From the NCBI GenBank assembly GCA_023439185.1, contig JAEXOR010000042.1, forward strand, positions 1 to 57,309: a stretch of DNA of 57,309 nt, written 5' to 3'. The notes under the pieces were generated by a model, which saw nothing but the letters and a program-made list of their open reading frames with translations, had not been told where the DNA came from and did no database searches. The stretch is from Bacillota bacterium (GTDB lineage Bacteria > Bacillota > Desulfotomaculia > Desulfotomaculales > Desulfallaceae). The translations under genes were made by a program, and so were the position numbers. Shown here piece by piece: positions 16,012 through 24,189 of the stretch. Each line of letters begins with the position of its first letter. The stretch's first letter is position 1.

Positions 16012-16734
16012 TTACCTGTAGTGACGCCGCACCAGCCGGGCGAACCGGGGCAGCACCAGCATGCGCCGCCAGCGGGAGGGCTCCATCAGCAGGCGGCCCA
16101 GCCACTCGATGTGCAAACGCTGCATCCAGCGGGGCGCCCTGGTCACCCGGCCGGCCAGGACGTCAAAACTGCCGCCCACCCCCATGGCCGTCACGGAACC
16201 GATGCTGTCAATGTACCGGTCGATCCAGCGCTCCTGCTTGGGAGCGCCCAGGGCTGCGAACAGCAGCCGCGGCGCGACCTCGCGGACCAGTTCCGCCACC
16301 GCGGGTTCCTCGTCCTCTTGAAAGTAACCGTGATACGTGCCGGCCACCCGCAGTTCCGGATACTGCCGGCGCAGGTTGGCCGCCGCTTCTTCGGCCACCC
16401 CCGGGGCCGCCCCTAAAAGGAACACCGGCCAGCCCTCCCGGGCTGCCCGCCGCACCATAGCCAGCATCAAGTCGATGCCGGTGACCCGTTCCGGAAACGG
16501 CGTCCCGGCCACCCGGCCCGCCCAGACGATCCCCTCGCCGTCGGCGGTGACCAGGTCGGCCCGGCGCACCAGTTCCATCAGTGAACTGTCTTCAGTTACC
16601 GCCCGGTACAGGTACTCGGGGTTAAGGGTAACTACCCGGGCGGGCCGGCCGGCTTCAACCAGCCCGGCCATCCGGTCCACGGCCTGCTCCAGGGTAAGCC
16701 GGTCCACCGGGGCGCCCAGAATTTCCACGCGCAT
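16012..16734 (-). CDS. WecG/TagA/CpsF family glycosyltransferase
   Basis: 240 aa, GT26 family. TagA-type enzymes add ManNAc to lipid-linked GlcNAc in wall teichoic acid linkage-unit synthesis. Blocks seen: VTLNPEYLYRAVTEDSSL near residue 35, LVTADGEGIVWAGRVAGTPFPERVTG near residue 65, PVFLLGAAPGVAEEAA, and ALGAPKQERWIDRYIDSIG followed by GVGGSFDVLAGRVTRAP, all family signatures. The C terminus is basic and amphipathic (EWLGRLLMEPSRWRRM), the part known to mediate membrane association in TagA. It pairs functionally with TagO at 11624-12709. Only a weak Shine-Dalgarno (GGGTGA) precedes the ATG. Confidence 0.92.
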   Translation of the reverse strand: MRVEILGAPVDRLTLEQAVDRMAGLVEAGRPARVVTLNPEYLYRAVTEDSSLMELVRRADLVTADGEGIVWAGRVAGTPFPERVTGIDLMLAMVRRAAREGWPVFLLGAAPGVAEEAAANLRRQYPELRVAGTYHGYFQEDEEPAVAELVREVAPRLLFAALGAPKQERWIDRYIDSIGSVTAMGVGGSFDVLAGRVTRAPRWMQRLHIEWLGRLLMEPSRWRRMLVLPRFARLVRRHYR

Positions 16735-16763
16735 GCAATCACCCGATCCGGATGCAATAAAGT

Positions 16764-17819
16764 TTAATCCAAAGAACCGTAGTACACATCGTAATCATAG
16801 CTTCCCAACGAACTGCCGTTTTCATCACGGAAATTAATTTTAACCAGTTCCGGGTCGGCATTAGCCTCGTCTGCAAAGATATCTGCTATTTCTTCGCAAA
16901 TGTCTTCCACGTCGCTTTCGATTTCATCATCGTCGAGTGCATTCCACCGTGCTTTCGCGTCGCTGTCCTCGGCATTCATGCGTACCGTAATGATATCGCT
17001 GGAACTATAACTAACACTGTCAACCACAAACTCAATGTCGTCTACATAAAAGCTATCACCTTCGAGATCATCGGCCACATCGGAAGTGCTGCTGCCGCCG
17101 CGGTAATCATCATCCTTGTACTGTATAGAAAAGCTTTTGGTGCCATCCTTGCTGAATTTAACCAGCGTATCGCCGCTGTCGATATCTACGATTTCACCGG
17201 TAACCTCGGTATTTTTGGTAAGCTCTTTCTGAATATCGCCAACCAAACTAACCAGCCAACTCCTAATTTTACTGTCGCTCAGGTCCGCCCATTCGTCGTC
17301 ATAGCGGCGCAGGTTCACCTCAATTTCGACATCCACCTCGTCCTCGTCGCCGTCCAGGATGATATCCTCTATGGGCACGTCGCCGATTTCATCATAATCG
17401 TCGATTAAATCATCTTCCAGTTCGGAAAGGTTTCCCCCTTTTGCCGACTGCCCTTGCAAATCGGCCACCTGTTTTTTCAGGTTGGCAATTTCCTGATCCT
17501 TGCTGGTTAACTGCAATTTCAAGCTGGTTACTTCCGCTGTCGAGCCGCTGGTAATGGATACAGTCTTTGTTTCGTTCTGCCAGTTCACGGTGCTGCTCAG
17601 CGCTTCCCCCACCACCCGCAGCGGCAGGTAAATGGTGCCTTCAATGGCAAATGGCTCTCTGTCCAACAAGTTGACTGACTTGCCGTCCACAATAATTTTA
17701 AAGTTGTTATAATCAATCTTCACCTGCTTTGAGCCGACAGTGGCCTCCGCGGCCATTGCAAAAGCAAAGACCAGCAGCGCCGCCAGCAAAAAAACCGTCA
17801 CAATCCGTTTCCTTTTAAT
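16764..17819 (-). CDS. Secreted protein with copper amine oxidase N-terminal-like domain
   Basis: About 351 aa. Signal peptide-like N terminus (VTVFLLAALLVFAFAMAAEA), then a stalk domain: VKIDYNNFKIIVDGKSVNLL ... IYLPLRVVGEALSSTVNWQN, the CAO_N1 pattern used in many Firmicute surface proteins. A short coiled coil (KLQLTSKDQEIANLKKQVAD) follows, then a very acidic stretch (EDDLIDDYDEIGDVPIED) and a beta-rich C-terminal part. Function unknown; the acidic region could bind divalent cations. A GTG start at 17801 lacks a suitable site, whereas AGGAGGGG lies 6 nt before an in-frame ATT at 17819 that adds IKRKRI, a proper positively charged n-region. I therefore prefer the rare ATT start. Confidence 0.75.
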   Translation of the reverse strand: MKRKRIVTVFLLAALLVFAFAMAAEATVGSKQVKIDYNNFKIIVDGKSVNLLDREPFAIEGTIYLPLRVVGEALSSTVNWQNETKTVSITSGSTAEVTSLKLQLTSKDQEIANLKKQVADLQGQSAKGGNLSELEDDLIDDYDEIGDVPIEDIILDGDEDEVDVEIEVNLRRYDDEWADLSDSKIRSWLVSLVGDIQKELTKNTEVTGEIVDIDSGDTLVKFSKDGTKSFSIQYKDDDYRGGSSTSDVADDLEGDSFYVDDIEFVVDSVSYSSSDIITVRMNAEDSDAKARWNALDDDEIESDVEDICEEIADIFADEANADPELVKINFRDENGSSLGSYDYDVYYGSLD

Positions 17820-17895
17820 CTTAAACCCCTCCTGTGCAGAAAATTTTACTTTCCTTGACGTAAAATACCTTTGTTTTGTTCCCTAAAATAAAATT

Positions 17896-19833
17896 TTAGG
17901 TCCAATATTTTTCCGCCAGCCGTTCACCGGCCTTCCACAGAACGATAAGCACCAGACCGCCTATGATTCCCAGCCACAGCCCGTTGAAGCTGCGCAGCAA
18001 TGAAACCAGCAGCGGGGTGTGAATATGCGCGTAGGTATTGACCAGCGAAACCTGGCCGATTACCCCGGCCAACAGCAGGGGCTGGTACCGGTTGTCCCGA
18101 AAACCCAGGTAAAAGAGCAGCAGCAATAACGGGTGGCCCAGTAAAAACTCCTTGGTACGGGGCCGCACACCCAAAATATTGTCCAGCAGGGTGCGGAATT
18201 TCAGTTCCAGATCCGAAATGGCCGCCGATTCGTTACCGGTACGGGAAACGTAAATTAAAAGCGCCACCAGCAGCACCCCGGACACCACGGCGAATTTAAC
18301 CAAAATAGGCTGATCCAAAAAATGCTGCACTTGCTGCCGCCAGCCGCCCTCACCGGCCGCGCTCCGGAAAAAGAAGATGCCCGCCACCAGAACCAGCGGA
18401 ATTACATGGGCCAGTTTGACTCCGGTGAACTGGTCCAGCTTCAGCATAAACCCCTTGTCCGCCAGAAGGCCCACCATCAGCAGCGCGCCCACCAGCGATA
18501 TAAGAGACGTTTGCACCAACAGCAGGACGCAACGGCCCGGCGAGGAACCTTCCCGCCGCACGGTAAACGCCAGCGCCAAAGCTGGGAATATCACCACCGA
18601 TGCAAAGGCCATCAGCTTGCGGGCCGGGTTGACCAGATCCACCGCCAGCAGAGCCGTCCACAGCAACAGGCCGGCCAGGCCCAACAACGGCGCTGCCCGG
18701 CCCCAGCCGATAACAAAGGCCAGCAGCATGCCCCCGGCGATCACTCCCAATCCGGTGATAAACAGCACCGGGCGCGATACCGCCAGCGGCTGCAGCTGCG
18801 CAGCCGTGCCGGCCTTTAGACCCCCGGCTTCCAGGCTGTCCCTGATCCCTTCCACCAGCTCCAGGTTGAACCGCAGCGCATCCGGCTCCCCGGGTTTGTA
18901 ATAGGTATGCGCCAGCAGCACCCTGATGTTGCGTTCCGTGGCCGCCAGGTTGTACCGGTCCACCATGGCGGTAATACTGTAGTCCTTCTTGGCGTCCTCC
19001 TCCAAGGTAAGGGTATGCAGCCGGATCACATTTTTGTCCAGCAACAGGCCCAGCCTGGACAGGCCCACCTGGTTGGAAAACTCGATCTGTACCACAGGAA
19101 CGTCAAGCTTCTGCATTTCGTAAGCCAGGGGCCGAATTAAATCCGGCACCCCGGGCAGGTAGGGGTCGTTAAAAGCAACCCCCGTAAGATTGCTTATTTT
19201 GCCGATCTCGTCAAAGACATACCGCAACCCTTCGGGAGTAACCCCGTTCCAGGTGCGTATTTGAACAATGGCGTTCAGCCCGGCGTCACCGATATCCAGC
19301 AATGCCCGGTCCGGAAACCCCGTGCCTATTTGCTCGAGGGCCGCCTGGCCAACACCGGTTTCAGCAGCGTACACCGGACCCCGGTCCCACACCTGAAGTG
19401 GTACACCCTTGGCCGCCAGTTGACCCCGCACCCGTTCAAAGGACTGCCGATCGGAAGTTATCAGGTACAAGAAATCCGGTTTTACCCGCTCCCGGAAATC
19501 CCCGCCCATTACTTCAAGAAAACCGGTATCATCCAAGAGCAGCAGCTCCTGGCCGGTTTTTAACACCAGTTCCCCGCTTTGCGCCGCGTCTCTCACGGTA
19601 GTCTCTTTGATCAATACCGTCCCGGCTCCGGCATTCCGGAACATGCGCAGTATGTCGGCGGTTTCCAGACCCCGCAGGCGGGCCAAATTGACCACTTCGT
19701 CATAAACTACGGCAATGGCCGCCTCCCGGTGCCGCTGCTCCAGGTTGTATCGCTTAAACGCGGTGTAACCGGCCGACAATAACGAGACAACGATTACGGC
19801 TGTGAGTAAAAACTGCCATTTCTTAAAGTTCAC
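17896..19833 (-). CDS. DUF5693 family multipass membrane protein
   Basis: 645 aa. An N-terminal membrane anchor (KWQFLLTAVIVVSLLSAGYT) is followed by an extracytoplasmic domain of about 320 residues (LARLRGLETADILRMFRNAG, then VAFNDPYLPGVPDLIRPLA), and a C-terminal half with about eight to ten hydrophobic helices. This matches the DUF5693 layout as I know it; the family is found next to csaB and WecG genes in Clostridia, as here. The soluble part resembles a beta/alpha barrel. No enzymatic role is known; a task in export or modification of the wall polymer is a guess from neighbours. GTG start with GGAGG 8 nt upstream. Confidence 0.8.
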   Translation of the reverse strand: MNFKKWQFLLTAVIVVSLLSAGYTAFKRYNLEQRHREAAIAVVYDEVVNLARLRGLETADILRMFRNAGAGTVLIKETTVRDAAQSGELVLKTGQELLLLDDTGFLEVMGGDFRERVKPDFLYLITSDRQSFERVRGQLAAKGVPLQVWDRGPVYAAETGVGQAALEQIGTGFPDRALLDIGDAGLNAIVQIRTWNGVTPEGLRYVFDEIGKISNLTGVAFNDPYLPGVPDLIRPLAYEMQKLDVPVVQIEFSNQVGLSRLGLLLDKNVIRLHTLTLEEDAKKDYSITAMVDRYNLAATERNIRVLLAHTYYKPGEPDALRFNLELVEGIRDSLEAGGLKAGTAAQLQPLAVSRPVLFITGLGVIAGGMLLAFVIGWGRAAPLLGLAGLLLWTALLAVDLVNPARKLMAFASVVIFPALALAFTVRREGSSPGRCVLLLVQTSLISLVGALLMVGLLADKGFMLKLDQFTGVKLAHVIPLVLVAGIFFFRSAAGEGGWRQQVQHFLDQPILVKFAVVSGVLLVALLIYVSRTGNESAAISDLELKFRTLLDNILGVRPRTKEFLLGHPLLLLLFYLGFRDNRYQPLLLAGVIGQVSLVNTYAHIHTPLLVSLLRSFNGLWLGIIGGLVLIVLWKAGERLAEKYWT

Positions 19834-19862
19834 CGGGGCAACCTCCGTGTTTTTTTAAGTAC

Positions 19863-21731
19863 TCAGGAGCCAGAATTAATAGAACCGGCATAGTCAATAA
19901 AGTCCTTGAGCAGCACATAAGCCGCTCCGTTGGTCAGGGGCGTATCGTAATCTTTGTATTCGTCCCAGGGGCCTTCCTCGGGACGGAAAAGACCCTGCTC
20001 CTCAAGGTAAGCATAAGACTCTTCCTTGCTTAAATTCCGCCCCAGGTAAGCAGCCAGGGCGTAACCGGCGTCATAGACGTTAAAGGTATTGGCCTCGGGA
20101 TATAATTCCGGTGTCTGCAGCGCAAGCCCGCTTTGCTGTACGGTCCGGGACAGAACGTTCAGGAACCGCTGGTGTTCAATGGGGTCGTCCAGCCGGTAAT
20201 TATTATCGTACCCGCCCACGGCCAGCCCCAAACCACGGACAAATTTCAGCCCCTCATAAGCCCAGTGGCCCGCCAGTTCATTCTCAATATAAAAGGGTTC
20301 CAGTACAACCCCCTGCTCGCCGAGCCTGTCCTGCAAATTTTTGATCAGGGCAGCGTCGGCAGCCAGCCGGCGAAAGCTCAGGTTGTTCTCCAGGGCCAGC
20401 GCTGCCGCCACCCCGGCGGCCTGCCCCGCGGCCATGCCCACCGGAACGGTGCGCGCACTGCCGTGGGGCAGGGTATCAAAGCCGGCCGACCGGCCAACCA
20501 CCAGCAGACCGTCCACCCCGCGGGGAACCAGGCACCTGAAAGGCACGGCATATTGTTCGGGTCTGCCTATAATCACCCCTGGTGCATCAGGACCGGTGGG
20601 CTGTATATCCACCGGGTAGGAGCCGAAAGCGATCCGGTCCGCAAAATCCCTGTTTTCCAGTACGTCATCCAGGGTGAGCCTGTATTCGGCTTCAATATGC
20701 CGTGACTCGCGCACGTATAATTCCGGCGCCGCCCCGTCCAGCCGGGCATGCTTTAAACCGGGGACATTTTGACGCAGGAACGCTGTCACCAAGGGCAGTT
20801 CCGCATCTGCAATTTCACGGGCTTTTTGCCGGGAAACAACGCCGGTTTGAGACATTTCACCAAAAACCAGCAGCGCGTTGATTAAAAGGCTGCCGTCCCT
20901 TTGCCGCCCGATATTGAGACCGCGCAGGGCTACTCTATCGCCGGACGGTTGGTAGCGAGAAGTAATATCACTAAAACCCCAGGCGCTGTGCCAATTGGCT
21001 CCGGTGGTCTTATTACCGTCATACCGCAGGCTGAACACAATTCTCAGCCAATCCGGCCAGCCGATGCCTTTTAACTTAAACACCCGGGTAACGGCCATGC
21101 AGCTTGCCGGCCTGCCGATGTCCTCCTGGCCCACGCTAAACGGGACTCTGGCCAGAGCCGCCATATCCCCGTCCTGGGTGGCGTCGACGACCGCGCCCGA
21201 GTCTACGGCAACTTGCTTTCCTCCCGCCGCAATACTTACGCCGGACACCTTGCTGCCGGCGGGCGTTTTTTCAACAACCGGCAATACGGCGTCAACGTCC
21301 AGCAAAACGTCCAGGTTTTCCTCCGCCATGACCAGCCGGTTAAAAACCCACCGGGCTTCATCCACGTCAAAGGAATCTCCCTTAATCTGTTCAAAAAACT
21401 CAAGAAAAAAGCCTTGATTAAGTATTTCCCCATCCGGGCCGTAATTCATGTCCAGGCTGTTCAGCCAGCCGCGGGTAAACAACCCGCCCAGTTCCGACCT
21501 GGTATCTACCAGTAGTACCGATAACCCGTTACGGGCGCCGGACACCGCCGCTGCTATCCCCTCCGGATCGCTGCCCACCACTACCAGTTCATAAGTTTGC
21601 TTAACCTCATGCAGCGGGGTTGGCTTAATAGCATAAGGTCCGGGGCCGCCAAACCTGCCGACAGCAAAAAATACAAGCAGAACAGCTCCGGGTAACAGAA
21701 CAGCAAGCAAAGTTTTTTTATTGATCCTCAT
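19863..21731 (-). CDS. Exported FAD-dependent oxidoreductase with C-terminal SLH-like domain
   Basis: 622 aa. A signal-anchor (KKTLLAVLLPGAVLLVFFAV) precedes an FAD-binding Rossmann fold: ELVVVGSDPEGIAAAVSGAR at about 48-67 and LLVDTRSELGGLFTRG. The central part (VVDATQDGDMAALARVPFSV) and VDGLLVVGRSAGFDTLPHGS are typical of the FAD_oxidored family. Residues about 489-531 (HWAYEGLKFVRGLGL, GGYDNNYRLDDPI, RFLNVLS) follow the SLH consensus, and residues about 575-615 look like part of a second SLH unit. That would hold the enzyme at the pyruvylated wall polymer made with CsaB. Substrate unknown. No strong Shine-Dalgarno before the ATG. It is 15 bp after the 146-aa gene. Confidence 0.82.
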   Translation of the reverse strand: MRINKKTLLAVLLPGAVLLVFFAVGRFGGPGPYAIKPTPLHEVKQTYELVVVGSDPEGIAAAVSGARNGLSVLLVDTRSELGGLFTRGWLNSLDMNYGPDGEILNQGFFLEFFEQIKGDSFDVDEARWVFNRLVMAEENLDVLLDVDAVLPVVEKTPAGSKVSGVSIAAGGKQVAVDSGAVVDATQDGDMAALARVPFSVGQEDIGRPASCMAVTRVFKLKGIGWPDWLRIVFSLRYDGNKTTGANWHSAWGFSDITSRYQPSGDRVALRGLNIGRQRDGSLLINALLVFGEMSQTGVVSRQKAREIADAELPLVTAFLRQNVPGLKHARLDGAAPELYVRESRHIEAEYRLTLDDVLENRDFADRIAFGSYPVDIQPTGPDAPGVIIGRPEQYAVPFRCLVPRGVDGLLVVGRSAGFDTLPHGSARTVPVGMAAGQAAGVAAALALENNLSFRRLAADAALIKNLQDRLGEQGVVLEPFYIENELAGHWAYEGLKFVRGLGLAVGGYDNNYRLDDPIEHQRFLNVLSRTVQQSGLALQTPELYPEANTFNVYDAGYALAAYLGRNLSKEESYAYLEEQGLFRPEEGPWDEYKDYDTPLTNGAAYVLLKDFIDYAGSINSGS

Positions 21732-21746
21732 TATAGAACCATCATG

Positions 21747-22187
21747 TTAATAGCCACGATACATGATAGTAGTCTGTTTAACCGCCTTAATGCCCCGCCC
21801 GTCCGCCCGGGGGATGCTAAACAGGTGGTTGGTTTCCGCCGCCTGGCCGGCTAACACGTTTTTGCCCGCCGTCAGGTCGGGAATACCGCCGCCGGTGGGA
21901 TCAACCACCACAGCCTGGCCGCCCCGGACGATAAACTCGGTGCCGGCCTTGCCGATAAATTCTTCATCCACCTTCAGTTCGGCCACACTCCATTGCAGCG
22001 AACCTCCGGAGGGCGCCACCTGTCCCAGCATTTCCTGCACATATCGCTCAACAAAACTCCTAGTGACCAGCGGGTCGCCGGCGGAACCCGCACTGCTGTC
22101 CGCCCCGGCCAGGCCGGAAAACCCGATGATCGCCCCAAAGGACAGCAGCAAGGCAATGACCACAACCCTGTTCTTAATCAAACGCAC
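21747..22187 (-). CDS. Secreted protein of unknown function
   Basis: 146 aa. Signal peptide (RLIKNRVVVIALLLSFGAII) then ADSSAGSAGDPLVTRSFVER, a linker seen in other Firmicute envelope proteins, and a small beta-rich domain: GKAGTEFIVRGGQAVVVDPT, GIPDLTAGKNVLAG, NHLFSIPRADGRGI. I recognise this pattern from uncharacterised Firmicute proteins but know no function. GTG start with AGGGGG 7 nt upstream. It is the first gene of a minus-strand run with the FAD oxidoreductase and DUF5693, with short gaps (15 and 29 bp). Confidence 0.75.
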   Translation of the reverse strand: MRLIKNRVVVIALLLSFGAIIGFSGLAGADSSAGSAGDPLVTRSFVERYVQEMLGQVAPSGGSLQWSVAELKVDEEFIGKAGTEFIVRGGQAVVVDPTGGGIPDLTAGKNVLAGQAAETNHLFSIPRADGRGIKAVKQTTIMYRGY

Positions 22188-22221
22188 TGGAAAACCCCCT
22201 GCCGTGATATTTTAATATTTG

Positions 22222-22249
22222 CTTTCGACAAAAGTACTTTCGACAAAAA
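22222..22249. repeat. Short tandem direct repeat CTTTCGACAAAAG x2
   Basis: CTTTCGACAAAAG occurs at 22222-22234 and 22237-22249, separated by TA, between the SIR2-like gene stop and the 146-aa gene. It may be a binding site for a regulator of the 146-aa gene run or just local duplication. Confidence 0.6.
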
Positions 22250-22254
22250 GGGGG

Positions 22255-23256
22255 TTATTTCCTGCAGCTTAAAACCTCTTCCACCAGGGCTTTATCTTTA
22301 ATAAACCCGGCGAAGGGAGACTCAATAAACTTAATCCCTTCAGCCAGCGCGGTATAATTCAGCTTTAACTTTTGATCGATGGTGCGGTTGACCACGTAAA
22401 CTTCCTGGTTGTTAATCAGCGCTTTTTTAAACAGCGCCTTAAAATGCACATCGGCGTCGGGAAAGGAATACCCCACAAAGACCACTCTCCGGCACGCCCT
22501 GATGGTCATCAAGGATACATTGAGGATTTGGGACACCACCGGGTGCGAAATTCTCTTGATATGCGAAGGGGGAATAATCAGGGTCTCCAACTCCGCCCCG
22601 TCCGCCGGGCAACAATACCTCTTTTCCCCGGCGGCGTCCAGGTCGATTTTGGTGTCCCAGGGCGTAAGCAGCACCTGATTGCAGCAGTTGCAATACTTCC
22701 AGTTCAGGCTGCCGTGGCCTTTCATGATCCGAACAACCCCCGGGCTGCCTTCCGCTTCCCCATGGTTCATCAGGTAAATACCGTAGTCGATACCGGCCCG
22801 GGCATCAACCGCTTGCAGCGCCTCTTCCAGCAGGGTATCATAGTTTAACGTCAGGATGGATAAATCAATGTCATGCCGGAGGACCGCAGACCAAAAAGAC
22901 TTGTAAACCCTGGCCCGGCGGTTTGACTTTTCGCTGATCACATAGTGGATGAGCTTAATCAGCCCCTCCTTGACAGCGCGAATTCTGTCGTTGGGGTAGG
23001 AGGCGCTTAAATGCTCGTTCTGGTTGATAAAGTAATCCAGGAACCCAAAGACCGACTCCAGGGTGGGATAAACCCCGGCCCGGTTGTCCCAGGCAAAATT
23101 ATCCCTTAAAAACCCGCAGACGGTTTGCCCCGTTTCCGATTCTTCAATATCCTTCAATTGCCCCGACAGGATAATGGGCAATATTTCGTCTTGCAAAGGC
23201 GCGCCGTCGTCGTAAGAAGCCCCGGCCCCAAAAACAAACACCACGTCCGGCTCCAT
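22255..23256 (-). CDS. SIR2-like domain protein (putative NAD-consuming defence protein)
   Basis: 333 aa. N-terminal nucleotide-binding loop VVFVFGAGASYDDGAPL (about 5-21). Further SIR2 landmarks: LTLNYDTLLEEAL with Asn138, KGHGSLNWKY with His181, and VGYSFPDADVHFKALFKKAL (261-280), the usual SIR2_2 end block. Between them, Cys189, 191, 192 and Cys215, 216 suggest a zinc-binding insert. Both residues needed for NAD hydrolysis are present. Such proteins deplete NAD in several known phage-defence systems; here there is no recognised partner, so defence is inferred from the adjoining genes. ATG start with AAGGGGG 5 nt upstream. The first gene of the accessory island; a promoter/palindrome lies at 23269-23306. 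Confidence 0.82.
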   Translation of the reverse strand: MEPDVVFVFGAGASYDDGAPLQDEILPIILSGQLKDIEESETGQTVCGFLRDNFAWDNRAGVYPTLESVFGFLDYFINQNEHLSASYPNDRIRAVKEGLIKLIHYVISEKSNRRARVYKSFWSAVLRHDIDLSILTLNYDTLLEEALQAVDARAGIDYGIYLMNHGEAEGSPGVVRIMKGHGSLNWKYCNCCNQVLLTPWDTKIDLDAAGEKRYCCPADGAELETLIIPPSHIKRISHPVVSQILNVSLMTIRACRRVVFVGYSFPDADVHFKALFKKALINNQEVYVVNRTIDQKLKLNYTALAEGIKFIESPFAGFIKDKALVEEVLSCRK

Positions 23257-23268
23257 GAAATCCCCCTT

Positions 23269-23306
23269 AATTGCATAACCTGTGCAATTACTGTTTTTAT
23301 ATTATA
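23269..23306 (-). promoter_or_regulatory. Promoter and small palindrome upstream of the SIR2-like gene
   Basis: Minus strand TATAAT at 23301-23306 is an exact -10; I see no good -35 at 17 bp. Just downstream ATTGCA (23270-23275) and TGCAAT (23283-23288) form an inverted repeat that could be an operator. Confidence 0.45.
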
Positions 23307-23430
23307 AAAGATTTACGGGGGAAAAATTCCAAGCCCAAGGAAAACCCTTAATTGTCGTTAAATTGCCTGGCAAGTTTCCTTAACACCTGAAATGATGGTA
23401 TAATATTGTAAATATAATCCACTGATTAAA

Positions 23431-23604
23431 ATGGAGTTTACGGCATGGAAGAGCCGGCGTTATCACGCCACCGCAGGGACATTGCTTTGCAGCAAAGATG
23501 AAAAAACCAGGTTCGACTTCCTGGAGCGAACCTGGCGCGAATACTTTGATTATCAGCCGTATATAAAGGCGTTTTACGAAGACCTGATCTCCGAAACAAA
23601 ATGA
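23431..23604 (+). CDS. Short ORF, possible small protein or gene remnant
   Basis: 57 codons, MEFTAWKSRRYHATAG at the start and FDYQPYIKAFYEDLISETK at the end. Its composition (aromatic and charged, no low complexity) looks protein-like, unlike the shadow frame on the other strand. An exact TATAAT stands at 23399-23404, but no Shine-Dalgarno precedes the ATG, so it may be the 3' part of a lost gene. It lies between the divergent SIR2-like gene and the convergent YwgA-like gene. No family recognised. Confidence 0.35.
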   Translation: MEFTAWKSRRYHATAGTLLCSKDEKTRFDFLERTWREYFDYQPYIKAFYEDLISETK

Positions 23605-23619
23605 GGAAATATAACTGCA

Positions 23620-24186
23620 TCAATTTCTATTTGCAATGTAATTCTTGCTCTCCAACTCTGTTAATGCCAGTTCTATTTCCCGCACTGAAAAATGGGGTTT
23701 TATGCCTTTTATTTCCTCAATAAACCTGTTCCGATCAAATTTTCTGCCGGAAATCCTAGCATCGCGGTCTATAAAAACAATAGTCGAGCGTAATTCCAAA
23801 TCGCGAGCTCTCATAGAACCAAAATCCTCAAGTATTTTCTCCACATAATAATTATACGAGGATAAAAAATCTTGTGCCTTTTCTTTAATCTCTCCACCAG
23901 AAGAACCGGGAGTAATTCTATAACCGTTCATATTTTGTTCAAATTCAACTTCCACACCGTTTAACGCATTAACATAATCCAAATCATTCATTATATCCGA
24001 ACAAAACGGTCCATGTATATATAAGGTAAAAGAATAGCCACAAGGTACATTATAGAGCATCTCCAATAAATAGATAAACTTTTGTAAAGCCGTTTTACCC
24101 AACCACTGTCCTCTAAACTGCATTTTTTCAGCTATATCAACAATTAAAGCATATTGATACCAAGGTATATCAAACGCAACTTTCAA
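23620..24186 (-). CDS. YwgA-like / SocA-Panacea-like protein, partner of the HD phosphohydrolase
   Basis: 188 aa. The segment LGKTALQKFIYLLEMLYNV (29-47) followed by YSFTLYIHGPFCSDI (51-65) has the GK..LQK..Y and YGPF pattern of YwgA and of Panacea/SocA-type antitoxin domains; the rest is helical with a charged C terminus. TTG start with GGAGGTG 6 nt upstream, and this Shine-Dalgarno overlaps the stop codon of the HD gene. In Bacillus subtilis ywfO (HD protein) and ywgA are neighbours, as I recall, so the pairing looks conserved. Function of the pair is unknown; Panacea domains neutralise toxins in some systems, so an inhibitor role toward the HD enzyme is possible. Confidence 0.65.
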   Translation of the reverse strand: MKVAFDIPWYQYALIVDIAEKMQFRGQWLGKTALQKFIYLLEMLYNVPCGYSFTLYIHGPFCSDIMNDLDYVNALNGVEVEFEQNMNGYRITPGSSGGEIKEKAQDFLSSYNYYVEKILEDFGSMRARDLELRSTIVFIDRDARISGRKFDRNRFIEEIKGIKPHFSVREIELALTELESKNYIANRN

Positions 24187-24189
24187 TAT

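Noticed and set aside
23438..23623. 61-aa minus-strand ORF
   Set aside because: Cys/Trp/Arg-rich shadow of the more protein-like plus-strand frame at 23431-23604, without a ribosome site.
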